A DNA stretch of 64,000 bases from Terrabacter sp040702505 (GCF_040702505.1 NZ_JBFBLC010000006.1:278964-342963), one strand, 5' to 3'; counted from the first letter of the stretch, positions 7,241 to 15,905 are shown. The notes: generated from the letters alone by a model not told the origin. Translations and numbers: made by a program.

Positions 7241-9331
7241 ATGCTGCACACGTCGTTCAGAAGAGCTCGATCCCGCGCCTTGCCACTCGTCGCCTCCGTC
7301 GCCCTGGTGGCCGCGGTCGGCGTCGCGGCACCTGCCCTCGCTGCCACGCCTGCGTCCGGCTCGCTGTCGGACACGAGCACCAGCGTGCAGTGGTCCGCGG
7401 GCCCCTTCGCCGTGCCCAACGTCACCGGCACTGTCGGCGACGTCACCTGCGGCCCCGGACTGTGCGACGACTACGCGCTGCACGTCTCGACCCCCAGCGG
7501 GTACGGCGACAGCCACCAGCTCACCATCAAGGTCGGCTGGGCCAACTCGGCCGCCGACTTCGACATCTACCTGCTGGACGCTCAGGGCGCCGTCATCGCC
7601 TCGTCCGCCTCCAACTCCGACCCCGAGGTGATCGTGGCGCCGCCGACGAGCGGGGACTACACGGTCCGCGTCGTGCCCTACGCGCCGCTGGCCGAGACGG
7701 TCACCGGCACGGCGACCCTGACGTCGATCCCGGCCAACCCCGCCCCCAGCACGGCCACGCCGCCGACGTTCAGCCAGTACGGCGCACCCGAGTCGTTCCC
7801 GCAGGCGCACAACGCGGGGGAGCCGTCGATCGGTAGCAGCCACACCACGGGCGCGTCGTTCTACCAGGCGCTCTACGACACCTACCGGGCCACGTGGGAC
7901 GACAGCGTCTCCCCGTCGAAGGTGACGTGGTCGAACGTGTCGGCCACCCCCGCCAACGGCTGCCTCACGGGCGGCTCCACCTCCCTCGACCCGATCGGTT
8001 TCACGGATCCCGCCACCGGCCGCGTGTTCGAGAGCCAGCTCGCCGGCAAGACCTCGCTGATGTGCTACTCCGACGACGAGGGCAAGACGTGGTCGCCCAG
8101 CCAGGGCGGCGGCCTCAACTCCGGCGTCGACCACCAGACCGTCGGCGGGGGTCCCTACTCGCCGGGCGGCATCGGAGCCCTGCCGACCTCCACGTACAAG
8201 AACGCCGTCTACTACTGCAGCCAGGACATCGCCGACGCGAACTGCGCCGCGAGCCACGACGGCGGCGTGACCTTCGGGCCCGCGATCCCGATGTACTCCC
8301 TCCTCGACTGCGGCGGCCTGCACGGGCACGTCAAGGTGGCTCCGAACGACGGCACCGTCTACGTCCCGAACAAGTCGTGCGGCGGCAACCAGGCCGTCGC
8401 CGTCTCGGAGGACGGCGGCACCACGTGGTCGGTGCGCAAGAACCCGGCCAGCACGGCCGGTGACTCCGACCCGAGCGTCGGCATCGGCGCCAAGGGCACC
8501 GTCTACCTGGGCTACCAGGCCGCCGACGGAACGCCCCGCGTCGCGGTGAGCCGCGACAAGGGCAAGACGTGGACCGACGACCAGAACGTCGGAGCGAGCC
8601 TCGGCATCCACAACGTCGTCTTCCCGGCGGTGGTCGCGGGCGACGACGACCGTGCGTCGTTCGCCTTCATCGGCACGACGACGGCGGGCAACTACCAGGA
8701 CGCCGCCAACTTCAAGGGCGAGTGGCACCTCTACGTGTCGACCACCTACGACGGCGGCAAGAGCTGGGTCACGGTCGACACGACGCCGAACGACCCCGTG
8801 CAGCGCGGCTCGATCTGCACCGGCGGGACGACCTGCGGCAACGACCGCAACCTGCTCGACTTCATGGACGCGACGGTCGACAGGACGGGGCGGGTAGAGG
8901 TCGGCTACGCCGACGGCTGCACCGGCGCCTGCGCCCAGCCCGGTGGTGCGCAGAACTTCGACGCCTACGCCACCATCGCGCGCCAGCAGACGGGCAACAC
9001 GCTGTATGCGGCGTACGACGCCCTGCCCAACCTGACCCCGACGGCGCTGTCCGTGTCGAAGAGCGGCGGCCTCTACGTCGCGAGCACCACCCTCGCCAAC
9101 ACGGGCAAGGCGGCGGCCCAGGGCGTCACGGTGCGGCTGCTGGTCGACGGCGTCGACGCGGGGACCTCCACAGCCACCGCGGTGGCAGCCGGGGCGTCGA
9201 CGACGGTCACCTTCCCGGGCGTGCGGCTGGCCAAGGGAACGCACACGATCGCCGTGGTCGCCGACCCGGCCAACGCCGTCAAGGAGTCCGACGAGGGCGA
9301 CAACCAGCGCCAGATGCAGGTGACGAAGTGA
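7241..9331 (+). CDS. Secreted Asp-box (sialidase-like) protein with C-terminal CARDB domain
   Basis: 696 residues. An N-terminal signal peptide (RRARSR, then a hydrophobic stretch ending 'APALA|ATPA' near residue 35) marks export. Residues ~50-165 resemble a pre-peptidase C-type beta-sandwich. The central part has at least five Asp-box (SxDxGxTW) motifs: 'SDDEGKTW', 'SHDGGVTF', 'SEDGGTTW', 'SRDKGKTW' and 'TYDGGKSW', indicating a beta-propeller of the sialidase/BNR type. The last ~100 residues look like a CARDB adhesion module ('DEGDNQRQM' ending). Sialidase catalytic Arg/Tyr residues cannot be assigned, so enzymatic activity is uncertain. AGGAG lies 7 nt before the ATG. Confidence 0.85.
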   Translation: MLHTSFRRARSRALPLVASVALVAAVGVAAPALAATPASGSLSDTSTSVQWSAGPFAVPNVTGTVGDVTCGPGLCDDYALHVSTPSGYGDSHQLTIKVGWANSAADFDIYLLDAQGAVIASSASNSDPEVIVAPPTSGDYTVRVVPYAPLAETVTGTATLTSIPANPAPSTATPPTFSQYGAPESFPQAHNAGEPSIGSSHTTGASFYQALYDTYRATWDDSVSPSKVTWSNVSATPANGCLTGGSTSLDPIGFTDPATGRVFESQLAGKTSLMCYSDDEGKTWSPSQGGGLNSGVDHQTVGGGPYSPGGIGALPTSTYKNAVYYCSQDIADANCAASHDGGVTFGPAIPMYSLLDCGGLHGHVKVAPNDGTVYVPNKSCGGNQAVAVSEDGGTTWSVRKNPASTAGDSDPSVGIGAKGTVYLGYQAADGTPRVAVSRDKGKTWTDDQNVGASLGIHNVVFPAVVAGDDDRASFAFIGTTTAGNYQDAANFKGEWHLYVSTTYDGGKSWVTVDTTPNDPVQRGSICTGGTTCGNDRNLLDFMDATVDRTGRVEVGYADGCTGACAQPGGAQNFDAYATIARQQTGNTLYAAYDALPNLTPTALSVSKSGGLYVASTTLANTGKAAAQGVTVRLLVDGVDAGTSTATAVAAGASTTVTFPGVRLAKGTHTIAVVADPANAVKESDEGDNQRQMQVTK

Positions 9332-9372
9332 CCCGACCCACGTGCTCGTCGCCTGTCACGGGCAGGCCTGGG

Positions 9373-9828
9373 ATGAGGCGCCGCGTCCTCGCGCCCACCC
9401 TCGTCATCCTCGTGGCAGCGACGGCTCTCGCGGGCTGTGAGTCCGACGAGCTCGACTCCGCCATGGCGGAGCCCGGCACGACCTCGGCACCGGTGGCCGT
9501 CTGCGCCAAGGACGCCAAGCCGGTGGCACTTCCCTCGTCCTTCCCGACGGCCGCCGGCGTGCCCGACGGTTTCATCGTCACAGGCGTCGAGGCCCGGAGC
9601 GGCAACCGCACGGTGGTGACCGCGGTGTCGCCCAAGCCCTTCCGGGCGACCCTGGCCGACATGCAGAAGGCGTACTCCAGCCGGGGTTGGACCCCCTCGG
9701 AGGGGGAGGTCGAGGAGCGGGACGCAGAGTCGAACTTCGCCGGGAACGGACTGCGAGGCCGGTGGGCGATCCGCGAGATGCCCGACTGCACCGGCAACAC
9801 CTCGGTCAGCCTGCTCCTCGGCAAGTGA
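9373..9828 (+). CDS. Putative lipoprotein
   Basis: 151 residues beginning with a lipoprotein signal peptide: MRRR, a hydrophobic core and the lipobox 'ALAGC' with Cys at about position 22. The mature part has two further Cys (CAKDAK, MPDCTGN) that could form a disulfide. I do not recognise the domain. An in-frame GTG at 9328 overlaps the upstream stop (GTGA) and would add 15 residues; ATG 9373 is preferred because the signal peptide then has normal length. Either way it is likely co-transcribed with the secreted Asp-box protein. Confidence 0.75.
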   Translation: MRRRVLAPTLVILVAATALAGCESDELDSAMAEPGTTSAPVAVCAKDAKPVALPSSFPTAAGVPDGFIVTGVEARSGNRTVVTAVSPKPFRATLADMQKAYSSRGWTPSEGEVEERDAESNFAGNGLRGRWAIREMPDCTGNTSVSLLLGK

Positions 9829-9843
9829 GCGGCTGAGCGAGGA

Positions 9844-9875
9844 CGGCGGGCGAGCGTTCCGACGCTCGCCCGCCG
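9844..9875 (+). terminator. Strong hairpin terminator
   Basis: A perfect 14-bp stem: CGGCGGGCGAGCGT (9844-9857), loop TCCG, ACGCTCGCCCGCCG (9862-9875). It starts 16 nt after the lipoprotein stop and separates this unit from the universal stress genes. No T run follows. Confidence 0.7.
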
Positions 9876-9878
9876 GCC

Positions 9879-9976
9879 TGTCTGGGCTGTCACAAGCCAC
9901 GGACGGGCCGCCTCGGCCGCGGGAGGATGGGAGTGGCCGGAGCACGCGGCCCCGACCGCAGTGGAAGGGGAGGGCG
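9879..9976 (+). promoter_or_regulatory. Conserved universal stress gene leader, copy A, with Crp-like site
   Basis: TGTCT-N6-TCACA (9879-9894) resembles the Crp/GlxR consensus TGTGA-N6-TCACA. It is followed at fixed spacing by GGGAGGATGG (9921), GTGGCCGGAG (9933), CGGCCCCG (9947) and the ribosome-binding GGAAGGGG (9963), 6 nt before the ATG. The same blocks, at nearly identical distances, precede the stress gene at 16655 (16557-16654), while the surrounding bases differ. Confidence 0.6.
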
Positions 9977-10945
9977 ATGAGCGCTGCAACCAGCCCGGCA
10001 AACGAGAGCTCCACCAGCAGCTCGACTGACAGCTCGACCGGCAGGTCGTCCAGCGAGGACGTGAACCACGGCATCGTCGTCGGCTACGACGGGTCCCCGG
10101 GCGCTCGTCTGGCGCTCGACTGGGCCGTCCAGACCGCCGAGCGGGACGAGCGTCCGCTCACGCTGCTGCACTGCGCGGGCATGACGATGACCCCCACCTT
10201 CCGGGCCTACGACCCGAGCGTGCAGGCCAGTCCCTACGACGTCATGGCCAAGGGGGTGCTGGACGAGGCGAGGGGGATCGCGACGAAGACGCTCGAGCCC
10301 GAGGACGTGCGTTCGGTCAGCGTCATCGGGAGCGCGGCCGCGGAGCTCGTCGCCGCTTCCGAGAATGCCGATCTCGTCGTGACCGGCTCCCGTGGGCACG
10401 GTGCCGTCTCGGCCGGGCTCCTCGGCTCCACGTCGTATGCCGTCACGGCCCACGCACACTGCCCCGCGGTGGTCGTCCGAGGCGACGCAGTCGTCCATGC
10501 TGGGCCGGGTCACCCGGTCGTGGTGGCGTTCGACGACTCCAAGGATGCGCAACGGGCACTCGAGACGGCGATGCAGGTGGCGGCCGCCGCACAGGCCACG
10601 CTGCACGTCATCACGGTGGACAACGTCGGTGGCCTGGAGGTGTGGCCCGAGAGCGACACGGTCGTGGGTCGTGAGCAGATGCTCGAGACGATGCACCAGC
10701 ACGTGGGGCAGGTCCTGCAGGAGGTCGCCGACGAGATCACCCGCGCACACCCGGGTCTCGAGGTCCGCACGAGCGTGCTTGCGGGGTCCCCCGGACAGGC
10801 GGTGGCCGCCTATGCGGTGGACGTGCGTGCTGGCCTGGTCGTCATGGGCTCGCGCGGCCACGGCGGCTTCACCGGGATGCTCCTCGGCTCCGTCAGCCAT
10901 CGCGTGGTCCACGACGCCCCGTGCCCGGTCATGGTGATCCACTGA
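9977..10945 (+). CDS. Universal stress protein with two UspA domains
   Basis: 322 residues: a Ser/Thr-rich N-terminal tail (~30 residues) then two UspA domains. Each starts with the beta1-Asp pattern ('HGIVVGYDGSPGARLALDWA', 'HPVVVAFDDSKDAQRALETA') and ends with the ATP-binding G-2x-G-9x-G-[S/T] motif ('GSRGHGAVSAGLLGST' and 'GSRGHGGFTGMLLGSVSHRVVH'). Such tandem proteins bind ATP and support survival in hypoxia or starvation in actinobacteria. Expression probably follows the conserved leader described above. It is 39 nt upstream of a second stress gene, probably one transcript. Confidence 0.95.
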   Translation: MSAATSPANESSTSSSTDSSTGRSSSEDVNHGIVVGYDGSPGARLALDWAVQTAERDERPLTLLHCAGMTMTPTFRAYDPSVQASPYDVMAKGVLDEARGIATKTLEPEDVRSVSVIGSAAAELVAASENADLVVTGSRGHGAVSAGLLGSTSYAVTAHAHCPAVVVRGDAVVHAGPGHPVVVAFDDSKDAQRALETAMQVAAAAQATLHVITVDNVGGLEVWPESDTVVGREQMLETMHQHVGQVLQEVADEITRAHPGLEVRTSVLAGSPGQAVAAYAVDVRAGLVVMGSRGHGGFTGMLLGSVSHRVVHDAPCPVMVIH

Positions 10946-10984
10946 CGACCGGCCACCGGGCCCGTACCGAGCGAAGGAGCACCG

Positions 10985-11866
10985 ATGGCCACGCCGAGAC
11001 CGGCCGGTGGCCTCGTCGTCGCCGGCTACGACGGCTCTCCCGCGTCACAGCGAGCGCTGGCGTGGGCGGCTGCCGTGACGCACGCGCTCGGTGACGCGCT
11101 GAAGATCGTGCACGCCGTGCGGCTCGTTCCCAGCCGTCAGGGCTACGCCGTGCGCCCCCTCAGCCCTTCGCTGGAGACGGTCGCGGAGACGCTCGTCGGC
11201 GCGCCGTCGATGTGGGCCGGCAGGCCGTTGGCGCGGTCCCGTGTCCGCGCCGTGCACGCCTTCGGAGGGCCGGCGGAGGAGCTCGTGGACGCCTCGATGA
11301 CGGCGGACCTCGTCGTCCTCGGGACGCGAGGGCACGGACGGGCGCGCAGCGCGCTGATGGGCTCGGTGTCATCCGCCGTGGCTGCCCACGCGTACTGCCC
11401 GGTGGTCGTGCTGCACGAGCGGGAGCGGCACGAGAGCAGCGCCGTGCACGAGGTGCCGGTGCCCGGTCCCGGGCGCGAGGTGGTCTGCGCCCTGACCCCG
11501 GGTGACGACGAGGAGCACACCGCTCGGATCGAGCGCATTGTCTCCTCGGCCGCCACCGTCGCGTCCGGCTGCTCGGCCCCACTCCGCCTCGTGACAGTGC
11601 GTCCCGCCACCGGAGCCCCCAAGACGCCTGGCACGAAAGGCGTTTCGTATGCCGTCGGCAGCCTCGCCGTGCGCCACCCGGGTCTTCGCGTGACGGTCGA
11701 GACCCTCCACGGCGACCCCGTCGTGACGCTGGCCCGCAGCACCCGCGCGGCCGGACTGCTGGTCATCGGCGCGCCGCACGAAGGTGGCGTCGGCGCAGTT
11801 CTGGCCGGAAGTCCCGCCCACCGGATCGTCCACGACGCCTCCTGCCCCGTGATGCTCGTCCACTGA
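10985..11866 (+). CDS. Universal stress protein, two UspA domains, second one degenerate
   Basis: 293 residues. The N-terminal UspA domain is typical ('LVVAGYDGSPASQRALAWAA', 'GTRGHGRARSALMGSVSSAV'). In the second, the opening Asp strand reads 'EVVCALTPGDDEEHTARIE' and the nucleotide motif is 'GAPHEGGVGAVLAGSPAHRIVH', so the G-2x-G spacing is kept only loosely and ATP binding may be lost there. AAGGAG lies 6 nt before the ATG. It follows the gene at 9977 with a 39-nt gap and no terminator. Confidence 0.93.
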   Translation: MATPRPAGGLVVAGYDGSPASQRALAWAAAVTHALGDALKIVHAVRLVPSRQGYAVRPLSPSLETVAETLVGAPSMWAGRPLARSRVRAVHAFGGPAEELVDASMTADLVVLGTRGHGRARSALMGSVSSAVAAHAYCPVVVLHERERHESSAVHEVPVPGPGREVVCALTPGDDEEHTARIERIVSSAATVASGCSAPLRLVTVRPATGAPKTPGTKGVSYAVGSLAVRHPGLRVTVETLHGDPVVTLARSTRAAGLLVIGAPHEGGVGAVLAGSPAHRIVHDASCPVMLVH

Positions 11867-11895
11867 GGCCAGTGCAAGCAGGCGGCGATGCGGTG

Positions 11896-13290
11896 TCAGC
11901 CGGCCGGATCGGGCGGCAGCCGGTTCGCCAGCACCGCCGCAAGGTGGGTGAGCGTCGTCTCGGCTGCTGCTTCCACCGCCCTGGCCCGGGCCTGGTCCGC
12001 GCCCGGAGGGTAGCGGAAGCGCAGCGACACGAGAAAGGTCGCGTTGGTGCGTAGCTTCACCGGCCAGCCGTCGAGTCGGGTGCCTACGGGCACCCAGGCC
12101 GACACCTCTCCGGGCAGCCGGTCCAGCCGTGCTGCGGCGGCTCCTGACGACGTCAGTCGCACGCGAGCAAGGCGGCCGGTCTCCACCGAGATGTCCGCGG
12201 GCTCCGTCGTGTAGCGAGGCTTGGCGAGCCACCACCCGCACAGGTCGTCGGACCCGGTCGACTTGTCCACCACGATCTTCGACCCCGTGATCCGCGCGAC
12301 GTCCTTCGTCGACAGCGCCGCCAGGCACGGCTTGGAGATCGCGACGGACGCAGAGGTGGACCGCGGCGATGCGACGAGCGGCACCGCGCCAGGCGGACTC
12401 GTGGACGCCGAGCCGTGGGAAAGGACGAATGAGGCCAGACCCTCCAGGGCGATGAAGGCCCCGAGAGCGAGGAAGGCGGACACGACCGGACGTCGGCGCC
12501 GAGTCACGGGTCGCGACTCAGACACCGCCCCACGACGTCCGCCGTCGCGACCTGGGCCGTGCAGCGTTCCGGAGGGTGTCTGTCGAATCGTCCTCGGCCG
12601 CCTGCCGCGTCGCGGCGAAGCCAACGGCTCGCGCGCCTCCGAAGGTGTGGAGCCTCCGACGACGTCGGGGACGGTGAGCGGAGTGGCCGATGGCGCGGGA
12701 GTGGCGCTCGCGGCGGGGAAGAGATTCTCCACCCGTCGCGCGGCCAGCTGTGTCTCCACCGGGTCCGCGGCACCCGGCTGACGGAGCAGCCAGCCAGTCA
12801 GCCCGGTGTGCGGAACCACCTCTACGCCGCGGACCCGCTGCTGTTGGAACGCCGAAGACCCACAGTCAGCAAGGGCGACGACCGGCACGACCGGCTGGCC
12901 CAGGGCCTTCTCCATCTCAGCGGCGAACCGGCTGACGGTGTCGAGCTCGCGGCTTTTCGGCGAGCTGCCGGACGCGTGCTGCCAGAGAGTTGCATCGTGC
13001 ACGCTCATGCCGCCGGCCCAGTTCTTCGTGTCCACGAGGTAGGCGCCGGAGGGCCCCAGCACGATGTGGTCGAGGTTCGTCTGCGTGCGACCGGGGCGCA
13101 GCAGGCGGTCGTGCAGCACCTGCCAGCCCGCCGGCAGCTGCGCGAGGAGCGCGGCCACCCGGCGCTCACCGTCCGCGCCGGCAGCCCAGGCGCCGGCCTC
13201 CGACTCGAGCGCCTCGGCCCGCGCCCGGGCCTGCGCAGCCTGGGACCTCAGCTCGTCGGCGCGGCTCTGCGCCGACCCGCCTGCCGCCAT
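11896..13290 (-). CDS. NERD-domain membrane protein
   Basis: 464 residues. Residues ~5-30 form an Ala/Glu/Arg helix likely to be a short coiled coil. Residues ~30-150 are a NERD (nuclease-related) domain: 'GADGERRVAALLAQL', 'TNLDHIVLGPSGAYLVDTKNW' holds the Asp and Asp-x-Lys expected of this endonuclease-like fold. A single membrane segment ('VVSAFLALGAFIALEGLASFVL') lies near residue 300, and the C-terminal ~150 residues, with two Cys, would then be on the other side. ATG 13290 has AGGGG ~6 nt upstream; an in-frame GTG two codons earlier is possible. Its role is unknown; DNA processing or envelope stress are guesses. Confidence 0.85.
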   Translation of the reverse strand: MAAGGSAQSRADELRSQAAQARARAEALESEAGAWAAGADGERRVAALLAQLPAGWQVLHDRLLRPGRTQTNLDHIVLGPSGAYLVDTKNWAGGMSVHDATLWQHASGSSPKSRELDTVSRFAAEMEKALGQPVVPVVALADCGSSAFQQQRVRGVEVVPHTGLTGWLLRQPGAADPVETQLAARRVENLFPAASATPAPSATPLTVPDVVGGSTPSEAREPLASPRRGRRPRTIRQTPSGTLHGPGRDGGRRGAVSESRPVTRRRRPVVSAFLALGAFIALEGLASFVLSHGSASTSPPGAVPLVASPRSTSASVAISKPCLAALSTKDVARITGSKIVVDKSTGSDDLCGWWLAKPRYTTEPADISVETGRLARVRLTSSGAAAARLDRLPGEVSAWVPVGTRLDGWPVKLRTNATFLVSLRFRYPPGADQARARAVEAAAETTLTHLAAVLANRLPPDPAG

Positions 13291-13491
13291 GGCCACCCCT
13301 GACCCCCGTGCCCGTTGCACGTGCTCCTGCGCCGCGTCCCGGCGCGCGGGCCCCTCGACGTCGCAGACTAGGGACGCGAAGTCGGTCTCGGGCCCGAATC
13401 CTCGCAATTCGCGAAGGACTCGGGCCTCGAGACCGTGCCCGGCGGCATACGGCCGGGTGGGGCAGCCGCTCGACGGCGGCGGCGAGGGTGG

Positions 13492-13533
13492 TCGTGGAGC
13501 GTTCCGGACACTGCGGCCGGAGCCGCTCCACGA
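13492..13533 (-). terminator. Hairpin downstream of the stress/MFS unit
   Basis: TCGTGGAGCG (13492-13501) pairs with CGCTCCACGA (13524-13533) around a 22-nt loop with a smaller inner stem. It begins 7 nt past the stop of the leftward universal stress gene, so it is placed to terminate that transcript. Confidence 0.5.
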
Positions 13534-13540
13534 CGGAGCG

Positions 13541-14095
13541 TCAGCCCGACGGGGGACGCTGGAAGCCCGGCCTTCCGGCCGTGGCGGCAGCTCGCTCGAC
13601 CGAGCGCTCGAAGCGGTCGGCGGCCAGCCCCACGGTGCGCGGCGGCAGCTCGCCCAGCGCAGGTGGCACGACGACGACCGGGCAGTGGGCCGCCCGCACG
13701 AGCCGGCTGCCCAGCCAGCGGGCCCCGACCTCGGTCGAGTGGCCGGCGTCGATGACGAGCAGGTCCGCGGTGCGGCTCTCCTCGATGAGGACGGCGCGTC
13801 GCTTCCCGGGGATGACCCGGGTGTCGACGACGTGGTCGGGCCCGAGCACCCGCACCACGTCCTCGGCGAGCCGGGCCTGCTCGGCTGCGAGAGTCGTGTC
13901 GTCCGAGACGACGGACGGCAGGCGGCCGCCGGTCGCCGTCTCGGGCATGTGGGCACGCCAGGCACGGACGGCGAGCACGTGGCCACCGCGCACGGCCGCC
14001 TCCTCGACGGCCCACCTCAGGGCGCCGGGGGAGCCGCTCGTCGGGCTCACCCCGACGACGATGCGGTGCGGCTTGCCGAGGTTCGCGACGTTCAT
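13541..14095 (-). CDS. Universal stress protein, single UspA domain
   Basis: 184 residues with one UspA domain ('RIVVGVSPTSGSPGALRWAVEEAA' at the start). The nucleotide-binding loop is atypical: 'IDAGHSTEVGARWLGSRLVRAAHCPVVVV' keeps glycines but not the classic G-2x-G-9x-G-S. The last ~30 residues are an unrelated tail. The ATG overlaps the stop of the upstream MFS gene (ATGA), so the two are translationally coupled, suggesting the stress protein modulates or accompanies the transporter. Confidence 0.9.
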   Translation of the reverse strand: MNVANLGKPHRIVVGVSPTSGSPGALRWAVEEAAVRGGHVLAVRAWRAHMPETATGGRLPSVVSDDTTLAAEQARLAEDVVRVLGPDHVVDTRVIPGKRRAVLIEESRTADLLVIDAGHSTEVGARWLGSRLVRAAHCPVVVVPPALGELPPRTVGLAADRFERSVERAAATAGRPGFQRPPSG

Positions 14096-15555
14096 GCCGC
14101 CGCCCCCGACTCCTCCGAGACCTTGCTCAGCGGGTCGGCGATGTCCTCGAGCGACTTGCGCTCGGCATCGATGCCGATGACCAGGGCGACGATGCCACCG
14201 AAGATCATGATGACCGCGCCGGCGACATAGCCCCACGTGAGCGGCACGCGGTCCTTGCCGTCGCCGATGAGCGCGCCGTAGAGCACGGGGGCGACGGCGC
14301 CGGCGCACTGGGCGATGACGAAGAAGTAGCTGATCGCCTGGCCGCGCACCTCGAGCGGGAAGATCTCGCTCACCGTGAGGTAGGCGGCGGAGGCGCCCGC
14401 CGAGGCGAAGAAGAACGACACGCACCAGAAGATCGTGTGGGTCGTGGCGTTGAGGATCTCCGCGTGGAAGGCCCAGGCGGAGACCAGCAGCACGATGCCG
14501 GCGATCGTGTAGGTGCTGAAGATCATCTTGCGGCGGCCGATGGTGTCGAAGAGGTGCCCGAGCAGCAGCGGCCCGAGCAGGTTGCCGGCCGCGAACGGCA
14601 GGAAGTAGAGCGAGGTGTTGGCCTTCGTGATCCCGTAGAAGTTCGTGAGCACGAGCGCGTAGGTGAAGAAGATCGCGTTGTAGAGGAACGACTGCGTCAC
14701 CATCATCGTGAGGCCGAGCATCGTCCGCTTGCCGTAGCGCCGGACGAAGACGTCCCACAGCACCTTCGGGCCCATGGCGTCCTCGGGCTTGACGTTGATC
14801 GCCTTGCTCTCGTCGACCTCGGAGAGCTCGCCGCCCTCGCGGCGCACGCGCTCCTCGATCTCGTCGACGGTGCGCTCGGCCTCCTCGGCGCGGCCGTGGG
14901 TCAGCAGCCAGCGCGGGCTCTCGGGGATGTGCCGGCGCAGGTAGATGATCGACAGACCGAGGATCGGGCCGATGAAGAAGGCCAGGCGCCAGCCGACGTT
15001 CTCGGCCACGTTGTCGGGGTTGAGCAGGTACAGGTTGGCGAGGGCGCCGAAGAACGCGCCGAACCAGTAGGTGCCGTTGATCGCGATGTCGACGCGGCCG
15101 CGGTAGTGCGCGGGGATCAGCTCGTCGATGGCGGAGTTGATGGCGGTGTACTCGCCGCCGATGCCCATGCCGGCGATGAAGCGGCACGCCCACAGGAACC
15201 ACATGTTCGGCGACAGGCCGGCCAGGCCGGAGCCGACGAGGTAGATGACGAGCGTGATGATGAAGAGCTTTCGGCGCCCGAGCCGGTCGGTCAGGCGCCC
15301 GAAGGTCAGCGCCCCGACGACCTGCCCGACGAGGTAGACGGTGCCCGTCAGGCCCACCTGGGCGGCCGACATGCCGAGCGACTTCTGGAAGCCCGACTCC
15401 GAGACGATCTGGATCTCCAGGCCGTCGAGGATCCACGAGACCCCGAGCCCGAAGACGACCGTCCAGTGGAACTTGGTCCACGGGAGCCGGTCCATCCGCG
15501 CCGGTACCAGGCTCCGGATGGCACCACCCCTGCGTTGTGCGACAGCCTCGCTCAT
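14092..15555 (-). CDS. MFS transporter, sugar-porter/metabolite:H+ symporter type
   Basis: 487 residues with about 12 membrane segments. The loop 2-3 signature 'GRLTDRLGRRKLF' and the loop 8-9 equivalent 'GHLFDTIGRRKMIF' are present, as is 'PESPRWLLTHGR' after TM6, typical of the sugar-porter and metabolite:H+ symporter families. A long charged loop (~residues 225-270) is cytoplasmic. The substrate is not deducible. The ATG at 15555 has a clear GGAGAT 5 nt upstream; an earlier in-frame start lacks one. It is coupled to a universal stress gene by ATGA. Confidence 0.92.
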   Translation of the reverse strand: MSEAVAQRRGGAIRSLVPARMDRLPWTKFHWTVVFGLGVSWILDGLEIQIVSESGFQKSLGMSAAQVGLTGTVYLVGQVVGALTFGRLTDRLGRRKLFIITLVIYLVGSGLAGLSPNMWFLWACRFIAGMGIGGEYTAINSAIDELIPAHYRGRVDIAINGTYWFGAFFGALANLYLLNPDNVAENVGWRLAFFIGPILGLSIIYLRRHIPESPRWLLTHGRAEEAERTVDEIEERVRREGGELSEVDESKAINVKPEDAMGPKVLWDVFVRRYGKRTMLGLTMMVTQSFLYNAIFFTYALVLTNFYGITKANTSLYFLPFAAGNLLGPLLLGHLFDTIGRRKMIFSTYTIAGIVLLVSAWAFHAEILNATTHTIFWCVSFFFASAGASAAYLTVSEIFPLEVRGQAISYFFVIAQCAGAVAPVLYGALIGDGKDRVPLTWGYVAGAVIMIFGGIVALVIGIDAERKSLEDIADPLSKVSEESGAAA

Positions 15556-15677
15556 CACATCTCCTTTGATCCGAACAGCTACCAACCGTCGGGCGAGGAC
15601 ATGCGAGGCACGTCGTCACCGGGAAGTGCGTACCCCCTGATCGGGCTGTGCCAACGCAAACCGGTACATGCGGATGC

Positions 15678-15905
15678 TCAGCGCTCCTCCGGCGGTCCGT
15701 CCTCCTCGTCGTCCTCCTCGTCGTCCTCCTCGTCGTCCTCCTCGTCGTCCTCCTCGGTGCGCCGCAACGCGTCCTGGTAGGCGCGAGGGGCGAGCGTGTC
15801 GGGGAAGAGCACGTCGGGCGCCTCGTCCGCCGGCACGTCCGGTCGGCCGCCGTCGTGCTCGTTGGGGTCGGGAGTGCTGGGCTGGGAGCGCTTCACCATG
15901 TCCAT
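15678..15905 (-). CDS. Small protein with acidic EEDD-repeat tail
   Basis: About 75 residues from the ATG at 15905 (a second ATG two codons on is equally possible). The first part is Pro/Asp-rich ('PDPNEHDGGRPDVPADEAPDVLFPDTLAPRAYQDALRRTEED') and the C-terminus is a run of four EEDD units followed by 'EEDGPPEER'. I do not recognise it. There is no strong ribosome-binding site, so the start is uncertain. Codon use fits a real gene, and the 12-bp repeat keeps the frame. Confidence 0.5.
   Translation of the reverse strand: MDMVKRSQPSTPDPNEHDGGRPDVPADEAPDVLFPDTLAPRAYQDALRRTEEDDEEDDEEDDEEDDEEDGPPEER
15699..15755. repeat. 12-bp tandem repeat encoding EEDD
   Basis: GTCCTCCTCGTC repeated exactly four times from 15699 to 15746 and then about three quarters of a fifth. 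It encodes alternating Glu-Glu-Asp-Asp on the minus strand. It is a likely site of replication slippage. Confidence 0.9.

Noticed and set aside
7040..9244. 734-residue open frame on the minus strand opposite the secreted Asp-box protein
   Set aside because: Composition is the Arg/Gly/Val-rich pattern of an antisense shadow, no domain is recognised, and the plus-strand gene has a signal peptide, ribosome-binding site and domain motifs.
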